The notes: generated from the sequence alone by a model not told the origin. A stretch of DNA of 28,940 nucleotides from Paulinella micropora (GCA_009731375.1 BJOX01000090.1:828494-857433), one strand, 5' to 3'; shown: positions 1 through 9,721, counted from the first letter of the stretch. Translations and numbers: made by a program.

Positions 1-1031
1 CCTGCTTTGTTGGCGACCGGTGGTGCGTTACTAAGTGATTTAAGGACAGAGTGATCCTTGGTAGGAATCCATCTCTTCCATGCATCCTTGTGCAGTAACG
101 CACCCATCAACAGTCTGATCTTGGTCAGAACTCTGTCGGTCTTCTCTAACTCATCAATCACAGCATGAGTTTCTCCTGCTGCCTTTATGCTTTTTTCCAT
201 CTCTGCCTTCCCCTCCTCCAAGGCCTTCATTTCCATCGTGAAAAAATGAAATATGCCACTCGAGTTTTTCGAACCCAGATTGGTCTTCATTTTTGTTACA
301 TCGACTGCCTCCTGACCAGTCGCGAGGAATCTGGCCGTTGCTCTTGGGTTTGTGTACTGGAGGTAACCCTCACATCGTGGGCCGTATGTACGTTCCCAAA
401 TCAGGGTTTGAGTGTACACCCCAAAGATAGCATCGAGTAATTCAAGGTGGGTGTGTGTGTCCCCAAACTTGATATGCTGTATCTTCTTTCTCTCTTCTGG
501 ATCAGAGACCAGTTTGCCGAGGAGCTGTGCTGTGTTTGATAATAGGATATAGACATCCTTTTTAGCACGACTTTTCTCTCTTCTTTGATCCTGAGGGATC
601 CACACATAGGTATCCTTCTCTACCCCCATCTTGTTATCAAACTCTTCTTTAGTGAGGTCATAGTGGTCTTGCACCCACTGTTGTTCCTCCACTGTGATCT
701 CCTCTCCATCACTATGAATCAAGTCGATCATTTTTCGTCCTCCTCCTCCCGTGTAGGCAGGTGGTAAGGGATTACCATATGCTCCTCCTCCTCCCGTCTC
801 TTCTTGTTCAAATCCTCCTTCATCTTCGTCTCCTCCATATCTTCCTTCATCATCCCAGCCCTCTTCTACTCCTCCTCCTACTCCTTCATCTCCTCCTCCT
901 CCTTCATTCAATCCTCCTCCTCCTCCTTCATTCAATCATCCTCCTCCTCCTCCTCCTCCTCCTGCTTCTTCTTCTTCTCTTCTTTGATCTGCCTCCGAGA
1001 ATTCACTCACTTCGGCGGTCTCTGTCGACAT
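1..1031 (-). pseudogene. Unknown protein, Gly/Glu-rich N-terminus, 3' end outside window
   Basis: On the minus strand the frame is free of stops from 935 to the left edge (over 300 codons) and continues beyond the window. An ATG at 1031 lies in the same frame and gives a short acidic N-terminus (M-S-T-E-T-A-E-V-S-E...) and a glycine run, but a TGA at 938-936 separates it from the rest. Glycine/LNE repeats follow (GGA GGA TTG AAT GAA in one copy, GGA TGA TTG AAT GAA in the next), so the TGA looks like a GGA-to-TGA change within a repeat. After the low-complexity part comes a folded-looking charged domain with helices near the left edge (METK-like, Lys/Glu-rich segment around 100-230). I do not recognise the family; a gag/ORF1-like protein of a retroelement or a viral structural protein are both possible. 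The long open frame is strong evidence of coding; function unknown. Confidence 0.6.
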
Positions 1032-1950
1032 GATGTCGTAGTAGTGATCAACAGGAGGACAGTGTCAGCTCCTATGTTTGGTTTTTGTTCGTTTGTGTTC
1101 TGTTCCTCCTTCAGTCGATTGACTAGTGAAGAGAGAAACTAATAGAGAGGGTAGGATAAGATTCCCTGTCCTCTATGAAACACTGTTTGTATGTTTGTTT
1201 TTGTTTGAGAAAAATAGTCTTTGAGACTTTCTCCGATTTCTTGTTCTCCTTACTCAGATTACTTTCTCCTCCTTCTTTTCTATATTGTATCTAGTATGAG
1301 GCACTTGGACCTACACACAGATAGTAATAGAGAAGCTAGAAAAGCTCTCCTTGAGAAGTCGACAGTCGGTCGGATAGGTTCTCAGACCTACCTTTAGAAA
1401 ACGATCAGAGATTTGCAAAAATACTCTGACGTATGTGTGAGATAATGCAGATAAATGCACAAACTAGAAGGGTAGAGTGTTGTGCTCCTGTCCCTATGCT
1501 TGTTTGTGTTTTGTGTGTGTTCCTTCACTCTTCTGTCCACCTCCTTCTTCTTGGTCTCTGTGTGAGAACAGCAAGAACGACAGAGAGTTTGTATCTGATG
1601 TCTCCTTGTGAGCACACAGATACTGATTGGGCTAGAGGGTACGAGACACCTGCTTGAGACCAATCAAATTATTTGTTTTGTGAAAGAGTTATGAGGGAGC
1701 TGTGTTGGAGTATTTGTTTTCGTCTGACGTCCCCGTGTGAGACAGGTCAGTGAAAATTCACTCTGTTGCCTGTGTGGCAAAGCAGAAAGAAATCACCCTA
1801 GTGATGTGGACTCCAAATGTAATGCCCCCAACGATAGCTCGTAAAAAGTCGGTAATACAACCAAACACAGTTTTCAAAAGATGAGAATGATGTCTCGTTA
1901 TATTAGCTCAGTGAAGCCAAAAAGGAAAACAGCAACAGACCAGGAATAAA
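1032..1950. other. Intergenic stretch, nothing recognised
   Basis: No convincing coding frame, RNA gene or repeat. The short open frames here have low-complexity or Cys/Ser/His-rich translations without continuity. The boundary between the GC-richer left part and the AT-rich viral element lies somewhere in here, but I could not find a terminal inverted repeat or target duplication marking it. Confidence 0.4.
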
Positions 1951-2105
1951 ATGGCATCAGGTCCAATCCGGACAAATAATACTGAAAAACAAGCTGGTGC
2001 AGCTGTCACCAGGAAAAGGTACTTTTTACCGGCTATCCGGGGGGTGATGCCTACAGAGGTAAGAAAAAAGCAATAGAGCCTTATCAAAGTGAAAAAGTAT
2101 ATGAA

Positions 2106-3133
2106 ATGAGCAAACTGGATAAGTATTTTAATCTGAATGAAGATGAAGAAATTTATATTGTTGAAGGATATAAAAAAGATGTCAAAGCAAAAAATGAACA
2201 AAAAATACAGATTGATGTTCGTGATGTAATGGCTAAAATGAATGGTATGATACTAAGTAATGACCCTTATCTTAAACTACTTGCTTTGATGATAGCAATT
2301 GGGGCAAGGCCTGTTGAAAAATTTGATAAAAACACATATGAATTAATACCAGACAAACCAAATTGGCTGAGGGTAAGAACCTAGCAAAAAAGAGAGAAGG
2401 GCAAAAAAAGAATTGGACTGAGAGACCTGTTGTTCTTTTTACTCCTGAATTCGTAATTGAACACGTAAATTCAATACGGAACCATTTCAAAAAGAAAAAA
2501 GCAGTTATCATTAACAACGAGGGTGTGCTTGATAAACAAAAGAATAATGAACTAAACAAAAGAATTATCAAAATCTTTCCTTGGCTTTCGGAATACACAC
2601 AGAAAAGTAGTATGTTGCGGAAACTTTACGCGAGTTTGTCTTATAGTAATTTCACCAATCCGAAATTGGAGAATTTTAATACATGGGTTTCTAATGTGCT
2701 TGGTCATGGTGATATGTTGACTTCATTTAGTTATTAGTGGGTGAATGTGTTAGATCCTTCTGAAATAAAAGCAGAAGGAATTAAAACAGAATTAGAGGAA
2801 TTAAGAAAGATATATTTATGTTTGAATTTAAATAATATTAATGAAACTGAAAGCGAAAACGGAGAAGAAACAGAAAGCAAATATCAACCACTAGGAAAAA
2901 AAGCAAGCAGAGAGGATAAGTATAAATTGCTTGAGCAGATTTACAACGACCACGGGGGAACAATAACAAATACTAAACTACGACAATTAAGCAAGATTGG
3001 AGCCATTATTGTTAATAAGTTTATCAAAGAGAACAAAGAAGCAAAACAAGAGGAACAATCGGAGGAAACAAAAGCACCATTAAGAAGAAGCACAAGAAAT
3101 GAAACAAAAAGATTAATACTTAACAACGATTAA
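2106..3133 (+). pseudogene. Telomere-resolvase (protelomerase)-type tyrosine recombinase, broken
   Basis: The translation shows the tyrosine-recombinase catalytic layout in order: Arg in GARPVE (codons near 2310), Lys in LAKKREG (near 2385), Arg in SSMLRKLYASLSY (near 2615), His in LGHGDMLTSFSY (near 2700) and the presumptive nucleophile Tyr at 2732-2734. Spacing and local sequence fit telomere resolvases, which cut palindromic sites and reseal hairpin ends, better than ordinary integrases. Lesions: a frameshift between about 2363 and 2380 (first frame ends at TAG 2382-2384, the second is already open) and an in-frame TAG at 2735-2737 directly after the Tyr. Downstream the same frame is open to TAA at 3133 and encodes a helix-turn-helix-like stretch (TNTKLRQLSKIGAIIVNKF) and a basic tail, as expected of a C-terminal DNA-binding domain. 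An upstream frame from ATG 1951 may be the true N-terminus, joined by another shift near 2060. An integrase role is the alternative. Confidence 0.72.
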
Positions 3134-3410
3134 AGGTGGTTCGCGATATCTTGCTCTAATATTAGACTCATGCCTGTAGCAATTAATAGAACAAATCGTG
3201 TAAAACTGAACACCATCTACATTATCAATATCAACTGCTATAATAGGGGTGTGATTGAAATGTGCAAGACAAACCACATATATTACAAAATTCTTTTTTA
3301 TAATTCTGCTGGGACATTTCTGAATAAACAAATGTTCTTATGTGTCCAACTATATCGCTTGGCAATTCTCGTATTATTGCACACATATTTTATATAATAT
3401 AAAATATAAA
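3134..3410 (+). promoter_or_regulatory. Intergenic leader with AT palindrome upstream of fibre gene
   Basis: AT-rich spacer between recombinase and fibre-like gene. At 3385-3407 there is a perfect palindrome with 11-bp arms (ATATTTTATAT, centre A, ATATAAAATAT), ending 3 nt before the ATG at 3411. Position right upstream of a start codon and the TATAATATA core suggest a viral promoter; a recognition site for the neighbouring recombinase is a weaker alternative. Confidence 0.4.
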
Positions 3411-4643
3411 ATGAACCTTTTTGGTCAAAGTACGAATACACCATCGCCATCAACTACATCGTCGTCTTCTTCTTTATCAATAGATAGTATTAAAGATGCT
3501 TTACCAACAACGGCCTTTGGAGAATTGCGAACGGCCACTTTGTCGCCAGTACTAGTATTACAAAATGTATTCACATATAGTATTGATACGCGATTCTTTG
3601 ATATCGTTCAGACCAATGGCGGGGTGGTATCAACTGCTAATTCAATGGCAGTTTTGACTACATCGGCTTTAGGTAATTCAACCGCACAAATCACGACTAT
3701 TGAACGAGCCAAATATAGAAGTGGTATGGGCTTAGTTGCTAGATTTTCCTCATTGTTTCCGTCATCCATTGCAGCAGATAGTTTCAATTGCGATATTGGC
3801 ATAGGCACACCAGCAGATAATTTATGTTTTAGACAATCAAACTTGGGAATGTCCATTGTGAGAACTGCGGGAAGTGTGGAAAATGTGGTTAGTCAATATG
3901 CTTGGAATGTTGATAAATGTAATAATACTGGAAACTTCCCCACGATTGATTTTACTAAATTGAATGTGTTTGAAATAGTTGTTCAATATCTGGGTAGTGA
4001 TCAAATTACATTCAAAATAGAAAACCCACGAACTGGGCGAATGGAAGTAATTCATTCAATTAAATACGCGAGCACTGCTACCACTCCATCATTGGATCAA
4101 GCGGCGTTTGCTACTTATGCGAAGGCATATTCATCAAGTCTTGGATCCGTTGTAATGAAAACAGCGAGCATGTTTCTAGCAGTTGAAGGAAAAATTGATC
4201 GGACTATTGCTATAACTAATTCGTAGGACAATGTTAAAAGTGTATCTACAGAACTTGCTATATTTACCATCAGAAATCGTGCCACATTCAACGGCAAAAC
4301 AAACTATAACATAATCTTTGAGAATTTATGTGTTAGCAATTCAGACACTAAAACATGTATCGCTAGAATTATTCTTAATACCACATTGGGAGGAACACCT
4401 TCTTATTCAAATTACGATACCGCTACATCATTGGTTGAAGTAGATACAGTAGGAACTTCAAGAACGGGCGGAAGTGTGATATTTACATATGTATTATCTG
4501 GTGGTTCATCAATATATATTGATTTGTCTCAATATAATATCAAGATAGGACCAAGTAAGACATTTACCGTATCCGCACAAAATACAAGCGGTGGAACTGC
4601 TAATATTTACGCTTTATTAAACTGGAGTGAAGATCAGATTTAA
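3411..4643 (+). pseudogene. Probable viral fibre/surface protein, interrupted by in-frame TAG
   Basis: One frame of about 410 codons from ATG 3411 (preceded by an AT palindrome) to TAA at 4643, with a single in-frame TAG at 4224-4226. The frame on both sides is coherent, so it was one gene. The N-terminus is Ser/Thr/Pro-rich (residues about 7-25), then a conserved-looking start TAFGELRTATLSPVLVLQN and a beta-rich body containing YRSGMGLVARFSSLF. This 'FGE...TPV...' plus 'R.G.G..ARF' pattern recalls receptor-binding or fibre-like proteins seen in aquatic phages and large or Polinton-like DNA viruses; the C-terminal ~130 residues are Thr/Ser/Gly-rich beta structure (TVSAQNTSGGTANIYALLNW). Function is inferred from composition and resemblance only. 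It faces the small minus-strand frame that ends 23 nt downstream. Confidence 0.55.
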
Positions 4644-4665
4644 ACAAAAAAATAATTTTTTATGC

Positions 4666-4893
4666 TTATTTATCAACTTTATTTTCTATTTCTATGGACA
4701 TTTTTTTTATATATTCAAAATCTTTATCCTTTGTTTATTCTTCGGTTAGTTGTGCGTGATTTTTCTTCAAATATTTGTAAAACTGGTCAATATTGACACC
4801 GCAGGGGATTTGTTGTTTATGTTGTTGTTGTCGCCGTAAGTTGATGTTTTTTGTTAATATGAATAACACATTTAAATTTTCCATAAATGCCAT
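4666..4893 (-). pseudogene. Small unknown viral frame with in-frame TAA
   Basis: Minus-strand frame from ATG 4893 (an in-frame alternative start lies at 4917) with a TAA at 4737-4735 and continued coding-like sequence to TAA at 4668-4666. It would give about 75 residues, Asn/Gln/Lys-rich (includes RRQQQHKQQIPCG). It starts just beyond the 3' end of the GIY-YIG gene and converges on the fibre gene. No family recognised; it could also be chance in AT-rich DNA. Confidence 0.35.
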
Positions 4894-4906
4894 TATATTT
4901 ATGGTT

Positions 4907-5479
4907 TCATATTCCAAACGTGGCTAAACCAATTGGATTTCTTTTATGATAACTTATTATATCTTTTTTTCTTGTTGTCTCTCTGTTTGCTTCGCGATAT
5001 CGGGCGATTCTATCTTTATTTGCGATGCGATATTCTTTGGCTTGTTGTAGGCGACAATCTCTATTTACTTCATAATTTTCTTTATTTTTTTGTGCTACAT
5101 ATTCTTTATTTGCTTCTCTGTATTCTTTCTTTTTTTGTGCTATTATATCTTTATTTGCTTCACGCCACTCCTTTTTGGTTCTACCTGCTACACATTTGTT
5201 TACACATTTTTCTGTTTTTCTTATTATTTCTCCTTCTCGTTTATCTAATTGCATCTTATTTTTGCATGGATATTCTCCAACTAATTCAACAAAAACATCA
5301 TCATATTTAACTATTTCAAAGGAAGATACATACTTATATTTACCATTCATCCAACGTTTATAGTCTCTTTTGTGTGAAAATCATCGTTTATACAAAGGTT
5401 GAATAGTTGAACCGATATAGACTTGATCAGTTTGATATGATCTAAGACTATATATTTTACCTTGTTTATAGTCTGGCAT
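4907..5479 (-). pseudogene. GIY-YIG endonuclease, broken by TGA
   Basis: ATG at 5479 begins a GIY-YIG nuclease: KIYSLRS (GIY block) and VYIGST (YIG block) within the first 25 residues, then SHKRDYKRW and SSFEIVKYDDVFVELVGEYP, the catalytic-Glu helix KREGEIIRK, and the CVNKCVAGRT segment typical of virus- and homing-type GIY-YIG proteins. The C-terminal part is a Lys/Glu/Arg-rich repeated helix (units like KKEYREANK), probably coiled coil. A TGA at 5383-5381 (codon 33) splits the domain; the frame is open from there to TGA/TAA at 4907. It is a paralogue of the gene at 6369-7090. Likely a selfish or DNA-processing nuclease of the virus. Confidence 0.75.
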
Positions 5480-5527
5480 TATCGCTTTTTATCTTTACAT
5501 ATATTTTATCATATCTTTAAAATATAT

Positions 5528-6324
5528 TCAAGCATGATAGGCTTTGAGAAGAATACTAACCTCGAAGTTCAATGGGACCTCGAGTACATTCCCTTGTGCA
5601 TTTCTAATGACAATATCAATAGATCTTAAACTTTTCATTGTATTAAATAGCACATAATCGGCAACATCATTAGAACTCTCAAAGTAGCACTGGACTCCAT
5701 AGGGCTTATCTAAATTACATTTACCGACCACGGACAAATTACCATTTGCTTCAACTAAACCAGACTGGTTCAATGTGTGACTATGAACATAAACGGCCGT
5801 TTCACCAATTAAATTCACAATAGATTGCATTGTGCTACTCGCCGCGGCCGAAATATCGACAGTCAGTCCTATCTTGTCCTTAATCGTGCTATTATCGTAA
5901 TCAAAAGCATACGTATCACCAGTGAATGCGAAATTCAATTTATTAACGGAGTTCAAAGTTATAACTACAGAGTCTGGGGCAATTGCTGAATTGACTGCAG
6001 ATTGAAGGGCGGTAATAAATGTATCAATGGTGTATTGATTTTCTGTTACGATTGCCGTTTTTGTAGCGGATCCCGTTGTTTTGATTAATGTGAGAGTGTT
6101 GGCATAACTCGGTATGTTTGGGAAAACGTTTGGAATAGAGATACTCTTACGACATAAGCACTGATTATATCAATATTACGACCAGTTGCTGGGAGATCAA
6201 CAACGAAACGGCCATTGTGAGTAGAAGCGGATTTTGATTCTGTTTTGTCGCTTGAGGAGACACGAAGGAGGAAATTTTTGCGGGTTCGCTTTTCGTCTTC
6301 TAAGTTAGAGATCGTAAATGACAT
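5528..6324 (-). pseudogene. Probable minor capsid (penton) protein, frameshifted
   Basis: Starts at ATG 6324, preceded by the motif TTATAATATAGCAA shared with the ATPase gene. The first frame runs to a TAA at 6085; the sequence that continues the protein lies in another frame beginning near 6150 (SIPNVFPNIPSYANTL...) and runs to TGA at 5528. One missing base around 6140-6160 explains it. The reconstructed length is about 265 residues. The layout (Asn/Ser-rich N-terminus, FVVDLPATGRNIDIISAYVV, IPNVFPNI, then ENQYTIDTFITALQSAV and a beta-rich body) is that of single jelly-roll minor capsid/penton proteins in PLV-type viruses, and it lies next to the major capsid gene. Assignment rests on context and pattern, not on a database match. 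Confidence 0.55.
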
Positions 6325-6345
6325 TGCTATATTATAAAATAATAT
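6325..6345 (-). promoter_or_regulatory. Candidate viral promoter motif
   Basis: Minus strand TTATAATATAGCAA ends directly at the penton ATG (6324). The same 14-mer precedes the ATPase ATG at 10660 and a related ATAATATA lies before the start at 9721. Confidence 0.45.
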
Positions 6346-6368
6346 ATTTTAATTTAATTAAAATCCCA

Positions 6369-7090
6369 TCAAACATAAACCGGTCGGAAGTGCCTCCATG
6401 TTTCTTTTGTGAGTTTTGGTTTTGCCGTGTTTAATAATACTATCTTTTTTGAAAAATCACCACATTCGCATTCTATTCTAACGGCACCTCGTACTCGTGC
6501 TAATTGGTTTAGATGTTCTTTATTTTTTCGCGATACAATCTATCTCTTTCTGCTATTTTGGCTTTATTATTAGTTTCATATTCTTTAGCGATTTCTTTTT
6601 CAATGTGCTTCTCGCGATATTCAATGTGCTTCTCGCGACATTATTAGTTCCAATATTCAATGTGCTTCTCGCGATATTCTTTTTTCTTTTTGGCCAGATG
6701 TTCTTTGTTTCGTTCATTATATTCGTATTTGTGTTGCTTTACATATTCAGCATTGTCTTTATGCCATTCATTCACACTCCTGCCAGATATTCTTTTATTT
6801 ACACATTTGTGTTCTCTTATATATTCATCTTCTTTTTTATTGAGTTGATCGGAAGTCTCGCATGGGTAGTGTTCCAAAAGTTCAATATAAGCGTCTTCGT
6901 GTTTGATTATTTCAAAACTGGAAGTATATCTGTATTTCTTTTCGTCTTTTTTCCAGAGTTTAAAATTATGGCGATGATCCGACATACGAGCAGACAATTC
7001 TTGTGTGGTGCTTCCTATGTAAATTTCATCTGTTTGGTGAGACCTAATCGCATAGATTTTTCCATTTTGACAATTTCCAACCCGTGGCAT
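6369..7090 (-). pseudogene. GIY-YIG endonuclease, second paralogue, 3' part degraded
   Basis: ATG 7090 opens a 148-codon frame with KIYAIRS and IYIGST blocks, Arg in RMSDHRHNF, the Glu helix KKEDEYIREHKCVNK and GRSVNEW. It stops at tandem TAA codons 6646-6641, but coding-like sequence goes on: EYREKHIE repeats, then after a shift near 6520 a tail with C-x-C (IECECGDFSKK) ending in TGA at 6371-6369. The stops sit inside three near-identical 21-22-bp direct repeats (TTCAATGTGCTTCTCGCGATA at 6598-6680), so repeat slippage is the likely cause. The nuclease core itself is uninterrupted. Same family as 4907-5479, about 50% alike by eye in the core. Confidence 0.75.
6598..6682. repeat. Short tandem repeats inside GIY-YIG gene
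   Basis: Three to four copies of TTCAATGTGCTTCTCGCGATA at 6598, 6619 and 6656, one flanked by the sequence that brings in the double TAA. Confidence 0.7.
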
Positions 7091-7197
7091 ATTGTATTAT
7101 GTTGTATATTGCGATATGTTTATATGGTTATTTTTATCTTTTTTGTTTAAACTACACATACTAAGAGAGATTTTAAATAAATAAGGCTTACATTTAA

Positions 7198-8627
7198 TCA
7201 TTGTTTTACGACGCATCTACTGGGATAGATAGACGCCACTTTGACATATTTCAACCAAGCGGTGATGGCACGAGTAGCATTATAATCTGCCGCATACCGA
7301 ATGGTGACTTCCGCAGTTCGTGAGTTGTTAACTGCCAGACCAGACGCTCCAATGTGTGGCGATTGGTTGAGTGTCTGGATAATGGCAGCAAATCCTCCAT
7401 TATTATTTGTAGCAGTAGAACCAGTGGGACCATAATATTTGCGAAAGTTTTCAAGTGAAACAGATGAAGACATATAAGCATCGCGAATACCCATAGTCGC
7501 TTGGAGATTGTTAATATACAATTCTGCACAGCCTCTCTGAACTGCAGCGAGTGTATCAGTGCTTCCTCCGAGTTCCATCTTTTGTTGTGGAGCATACCAA
7601 TCACCAATACGACATTGATATTGTTTATAATTCATGTGAGCAGTTCCAAGGTTATCAATACTGGCATGGTCAGCAAGTACATTTTGAGTAACGATATACA
7701 AGCATTGAGCACGTGCTACTGCCTTATTCACTTGAAGATTAAAATCATCACTTGTCCCCGGATTAGCCTTTTGATTGTAATATGTTTCGTAAGTGTATGG
7801 AAGACCATCCTTGCTTCCCATCTGTTCCAAAATATTTCTTTGAACGGCGGGAGCAAGAGAAAATGTCTCCAACATGAAAATGTCTCCAACATAACAACTG
7901 GATTTGATATAGTATAAGTCAAAGCAGAACCATCAAACCCAGCAGAAACCTTACCATCAGTGCTTCCGATAATGGTAAATGCTTCCTGAGAAGGGGCAAA
8001 TGTCAAACGAAGCCTCATACCACTAATCAGAGAGGGAGGAATGAGAGTTTCCTCATTAAACACCCCTGAGAAGTAATGAAGAGGAATGCAAACTTTCAAG
8101 TATTGGCCAGTCGCAACGGCTGTGGGGGTGTTAATAGCAAAATCAACGACTGAATTGTCAGTAATATTAGCATTAACTTCAACATTTTCTCTCTGTCCCG
8201 CCATCTGTGCCTGCCGACGATAATCAAATGGATAATGCCACGGGAGAGTATTTCGCACCAGTTTATTCAAATCTTCAATTCGTTCAAGTTTGCTTCCATC
8301 CTTGCTTTCAAACAAAAATCGTTCAAAAATAGCGGTTGCTGGTGTGTTTTGAAAACCGATCGCGCAGTTATTCCCTGCGGTCGTAACCAACCCATCTGCT
8401 TTAATACCAAATGTTAAATAACAATTTTTTCCATAAACAAAATCAGTGCTTGCCTGTCATGTAAAAATCATTTCAGTTCCAGACGAACTGGTGTAAGTAT
8501 GCTGGTCGGCAAAGTTCTTCTTAAAGATACTTCCCTGTTCAGTGAGTGCTAAATTTGCTGGCAACTCATATCTGAGGTTGTTGAGGGTCATCAACTCCTC
8601 AGTATTTTTAGAATCCTTTCCTTCCAT
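7198..8627 (-). pseudogene. MCP: Major capsid protein (double jelly-roll type), two lesions
   Basis: Minus-strand gene from ATG 8627 to TGA 7200-7198, about 470 residues without the lesions. N-terminus NTEELMTLNNLRYELPANL is followed by the pattern of PLV/virophage-type major capsid proteins: LERIEDLNKLVRNTLPWHYPFDYRRQAQ, VCIPLHYFSGVF, PPSLISGMRLRLTF and, in the C-terminal half, QYQCRIGDWYAPQQK and SLENFRKYYG. These are typical of the linker and strands of the double jelly-roll fold that forms pseudohexameric capsomers. Lesions: TGA at 8459-8457 (in FT*QAS, probably a Trp codon TGG changed to TGA), and a perfect 17-bp tandem duplication at 7859-7892 that shifts the frame. All other parts are colinear. 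It lies between two unknown intact genes and the GIY-YIG gene. Family call is firm on pattern and neighbourhood; exact viral group not decidable. Confidence 0.8.
7859..7892. repeat. 17-bp tandem duplication in capsid gene
   Basis: GAAAATGTCTCCAACAT occurs twice head-to-tail at 7859-7875 and 7876-7892. Removing one copy makes the two halves of the capsid frame continuous. Confidence 0.95.
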
Positions 8628-8705
8628 CTTGTGTGTGCTTGTAGAATTGTAAAATTCGCAATGTTTCTATAATAAAAAATAATAATAGAAATTAAAAATA
8701 AATAA

Positions 8706-9104
8706 TTATTCACTTGAAGCGGATTGTTTAATAATATCAACTGATTTTTGTATATTGTCAAGTCTTGTATCTTGTGGTGAAGTCAATTGAAACTCTCTTG
8801 CCTCAGCATTCTGAACCGCTTTCTTTAAATAAGCCAAACTGCTAACAGCAGTGTCCAAATCAAAAACATCCGCATTTTCTTTGTTATCAGAAATGTCTGT
8901 TAATGTGTTTTGAATAGTGCTCCTCTCATGTGAGACAAGATCACAAAATTCAGTTAATGGTTGATTAACTAATGGGGCACCATGACTACTCCACAATTCA
9001 AATTGATTCAATCGAAACCCATCACTTTTAGGTCGGTTTGCTTCATTTATTTTATTAATGAAGCCAGTTGGCAAACGAATTGAAACACTTGAGTTTTTAA
9101 TCAT
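8706..9104 (-). CDS. Unknown viral protein, 132 aa, intact
   Basis: Uninterrupted frame from ATG 9104 to TAA 8706, between capsid gene and the 192-residue gene, same strand. N-terminus SVSIRLPTGFINKINEANRP, middle segment with LTEFCDLVSHERSTIQNTLTD, and a helical Gln/Glu-rich C-terminus ending SVDIIKQSASSE. No signal peptide or membrane segment. I recognise no family. Position within the structural gene cluster suggests a small virion protein, which is inference only. It is one of the two viral genes without a visible lesion. Confidence 0.7.
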   Translation of the reverse strand: MIKNSSVSIRLPTGFINKINEANRPKSDGFRLNQFELWSSHGAPLVNQPLTEFCDLVSHERSTIQNTLTDISDNKENADVFDLDTAVSSLAYLKKAVQNAEAREFQLTSPQDTRLDNIQKSVDIIKQSASSE

Positions 9105-9142
9105 TATATAATAATAATAATTATTTTATCAATTAGCATTAA

Positions 9143-9721
9143 TTATTTTTTCATAATTTGTAAATTATTGTGCGTAATTCTTTCTTCTTTCATTTTCATT
9201 AAATCTGCTATGGCTTGATTTACATCAATGTCATTAGTTTCAGTAACTTTTTTAGTTGGTGGCGGAGTTTCCTTAGAAGCATCTTCTATTGCTTCTATTT
9301 TACTTGCTGGTGTTGTGGTAGTTTGTTTCGGCACAGAAACAGGAGTGGGATTAACAGATTTTGGTAAAGATTGTTCAACCTTAGGTGCCGGAGACATTTC
9401 AACAGGTTTCGCATTTGGTTCAGGAGATGAATTATTTGCCGATTCCATGTCTGGTGCCTTTCTTTTCAATGCTTCGTCTGGCACTTGATCTGGCTGTCCG
9501 CTGGCAATAGGCTGTTCATTTTTCTTACTTCCTGATTTGCTTACTTTTGGTTTTAATTGACTTTTAATCTTACCACTCCTAATATCCGCTTCTATCTTCC
9601 TTATTGCGTATTCGGGCGATCCTTTACGAATTGTTATGAATTTTCCTTGCAAATTCTGTTTATACCAAATAGCAATTGCTTGTTGATAGCAAGTTTTGTA
9701 TAATTTAGTTGATTCCGCCAT
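9143..9721 (-). CDS. Unknown viral protein, 192 aa, Pro/Ser/Thr/Lys-rich, intact
   Basis: Uninterrupted frame from ATG 9721 (preceded by ATAATATATGAC) to TAA 9143. Residues 1-50 form a small ordered-looking segment: YQQAIAIWYKQNLQGKFITI followed by RKGSPEYAIRKIE. The K-G-S-P-E-Y element recalls short domains found in several large DNA virus proteins of unknown role. Residues about 50-165 are low-complexity Pro/Ser/Thr/Lys (disordered), and the end is a short helix DVNQAIADLMKMKEERI. Basic, disordered composition would suit a DNA-binding or scaffold virion protein, but that is inference. Confidence 0.7.
   Translation of the reverse strand: MAESTKLYKTCYQQAIAIWYKQNLQGKFITIRKGSPEYAIRKIEADIRSGKIKSQLKPKVSKSGSKKNEQPIASGQPDQVPDEALKRKAPDMESANNSSPEPNAKPVEMSPAPKVEQSLPKSVNPTPVSVPKQTTTTPASKIEAIEDASKETPPPTKKVTETNDIDVNQAIADLMKMKEERITHNNLQIMKK

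Noticed and set aside
761-1142. Plus-strand Leu/Ser-rich frames at the left edge
   Set aside because: They are shadows of the minus-strand Gly-repeat coding sequence.
1394-1663. Minus-strand 89-codon frame as a possible gene next to the left-edge ORF
   Set aside because: Cys/Ser/Arg-rich with no domain and no support from neighbours; the plus strand is equally open there.
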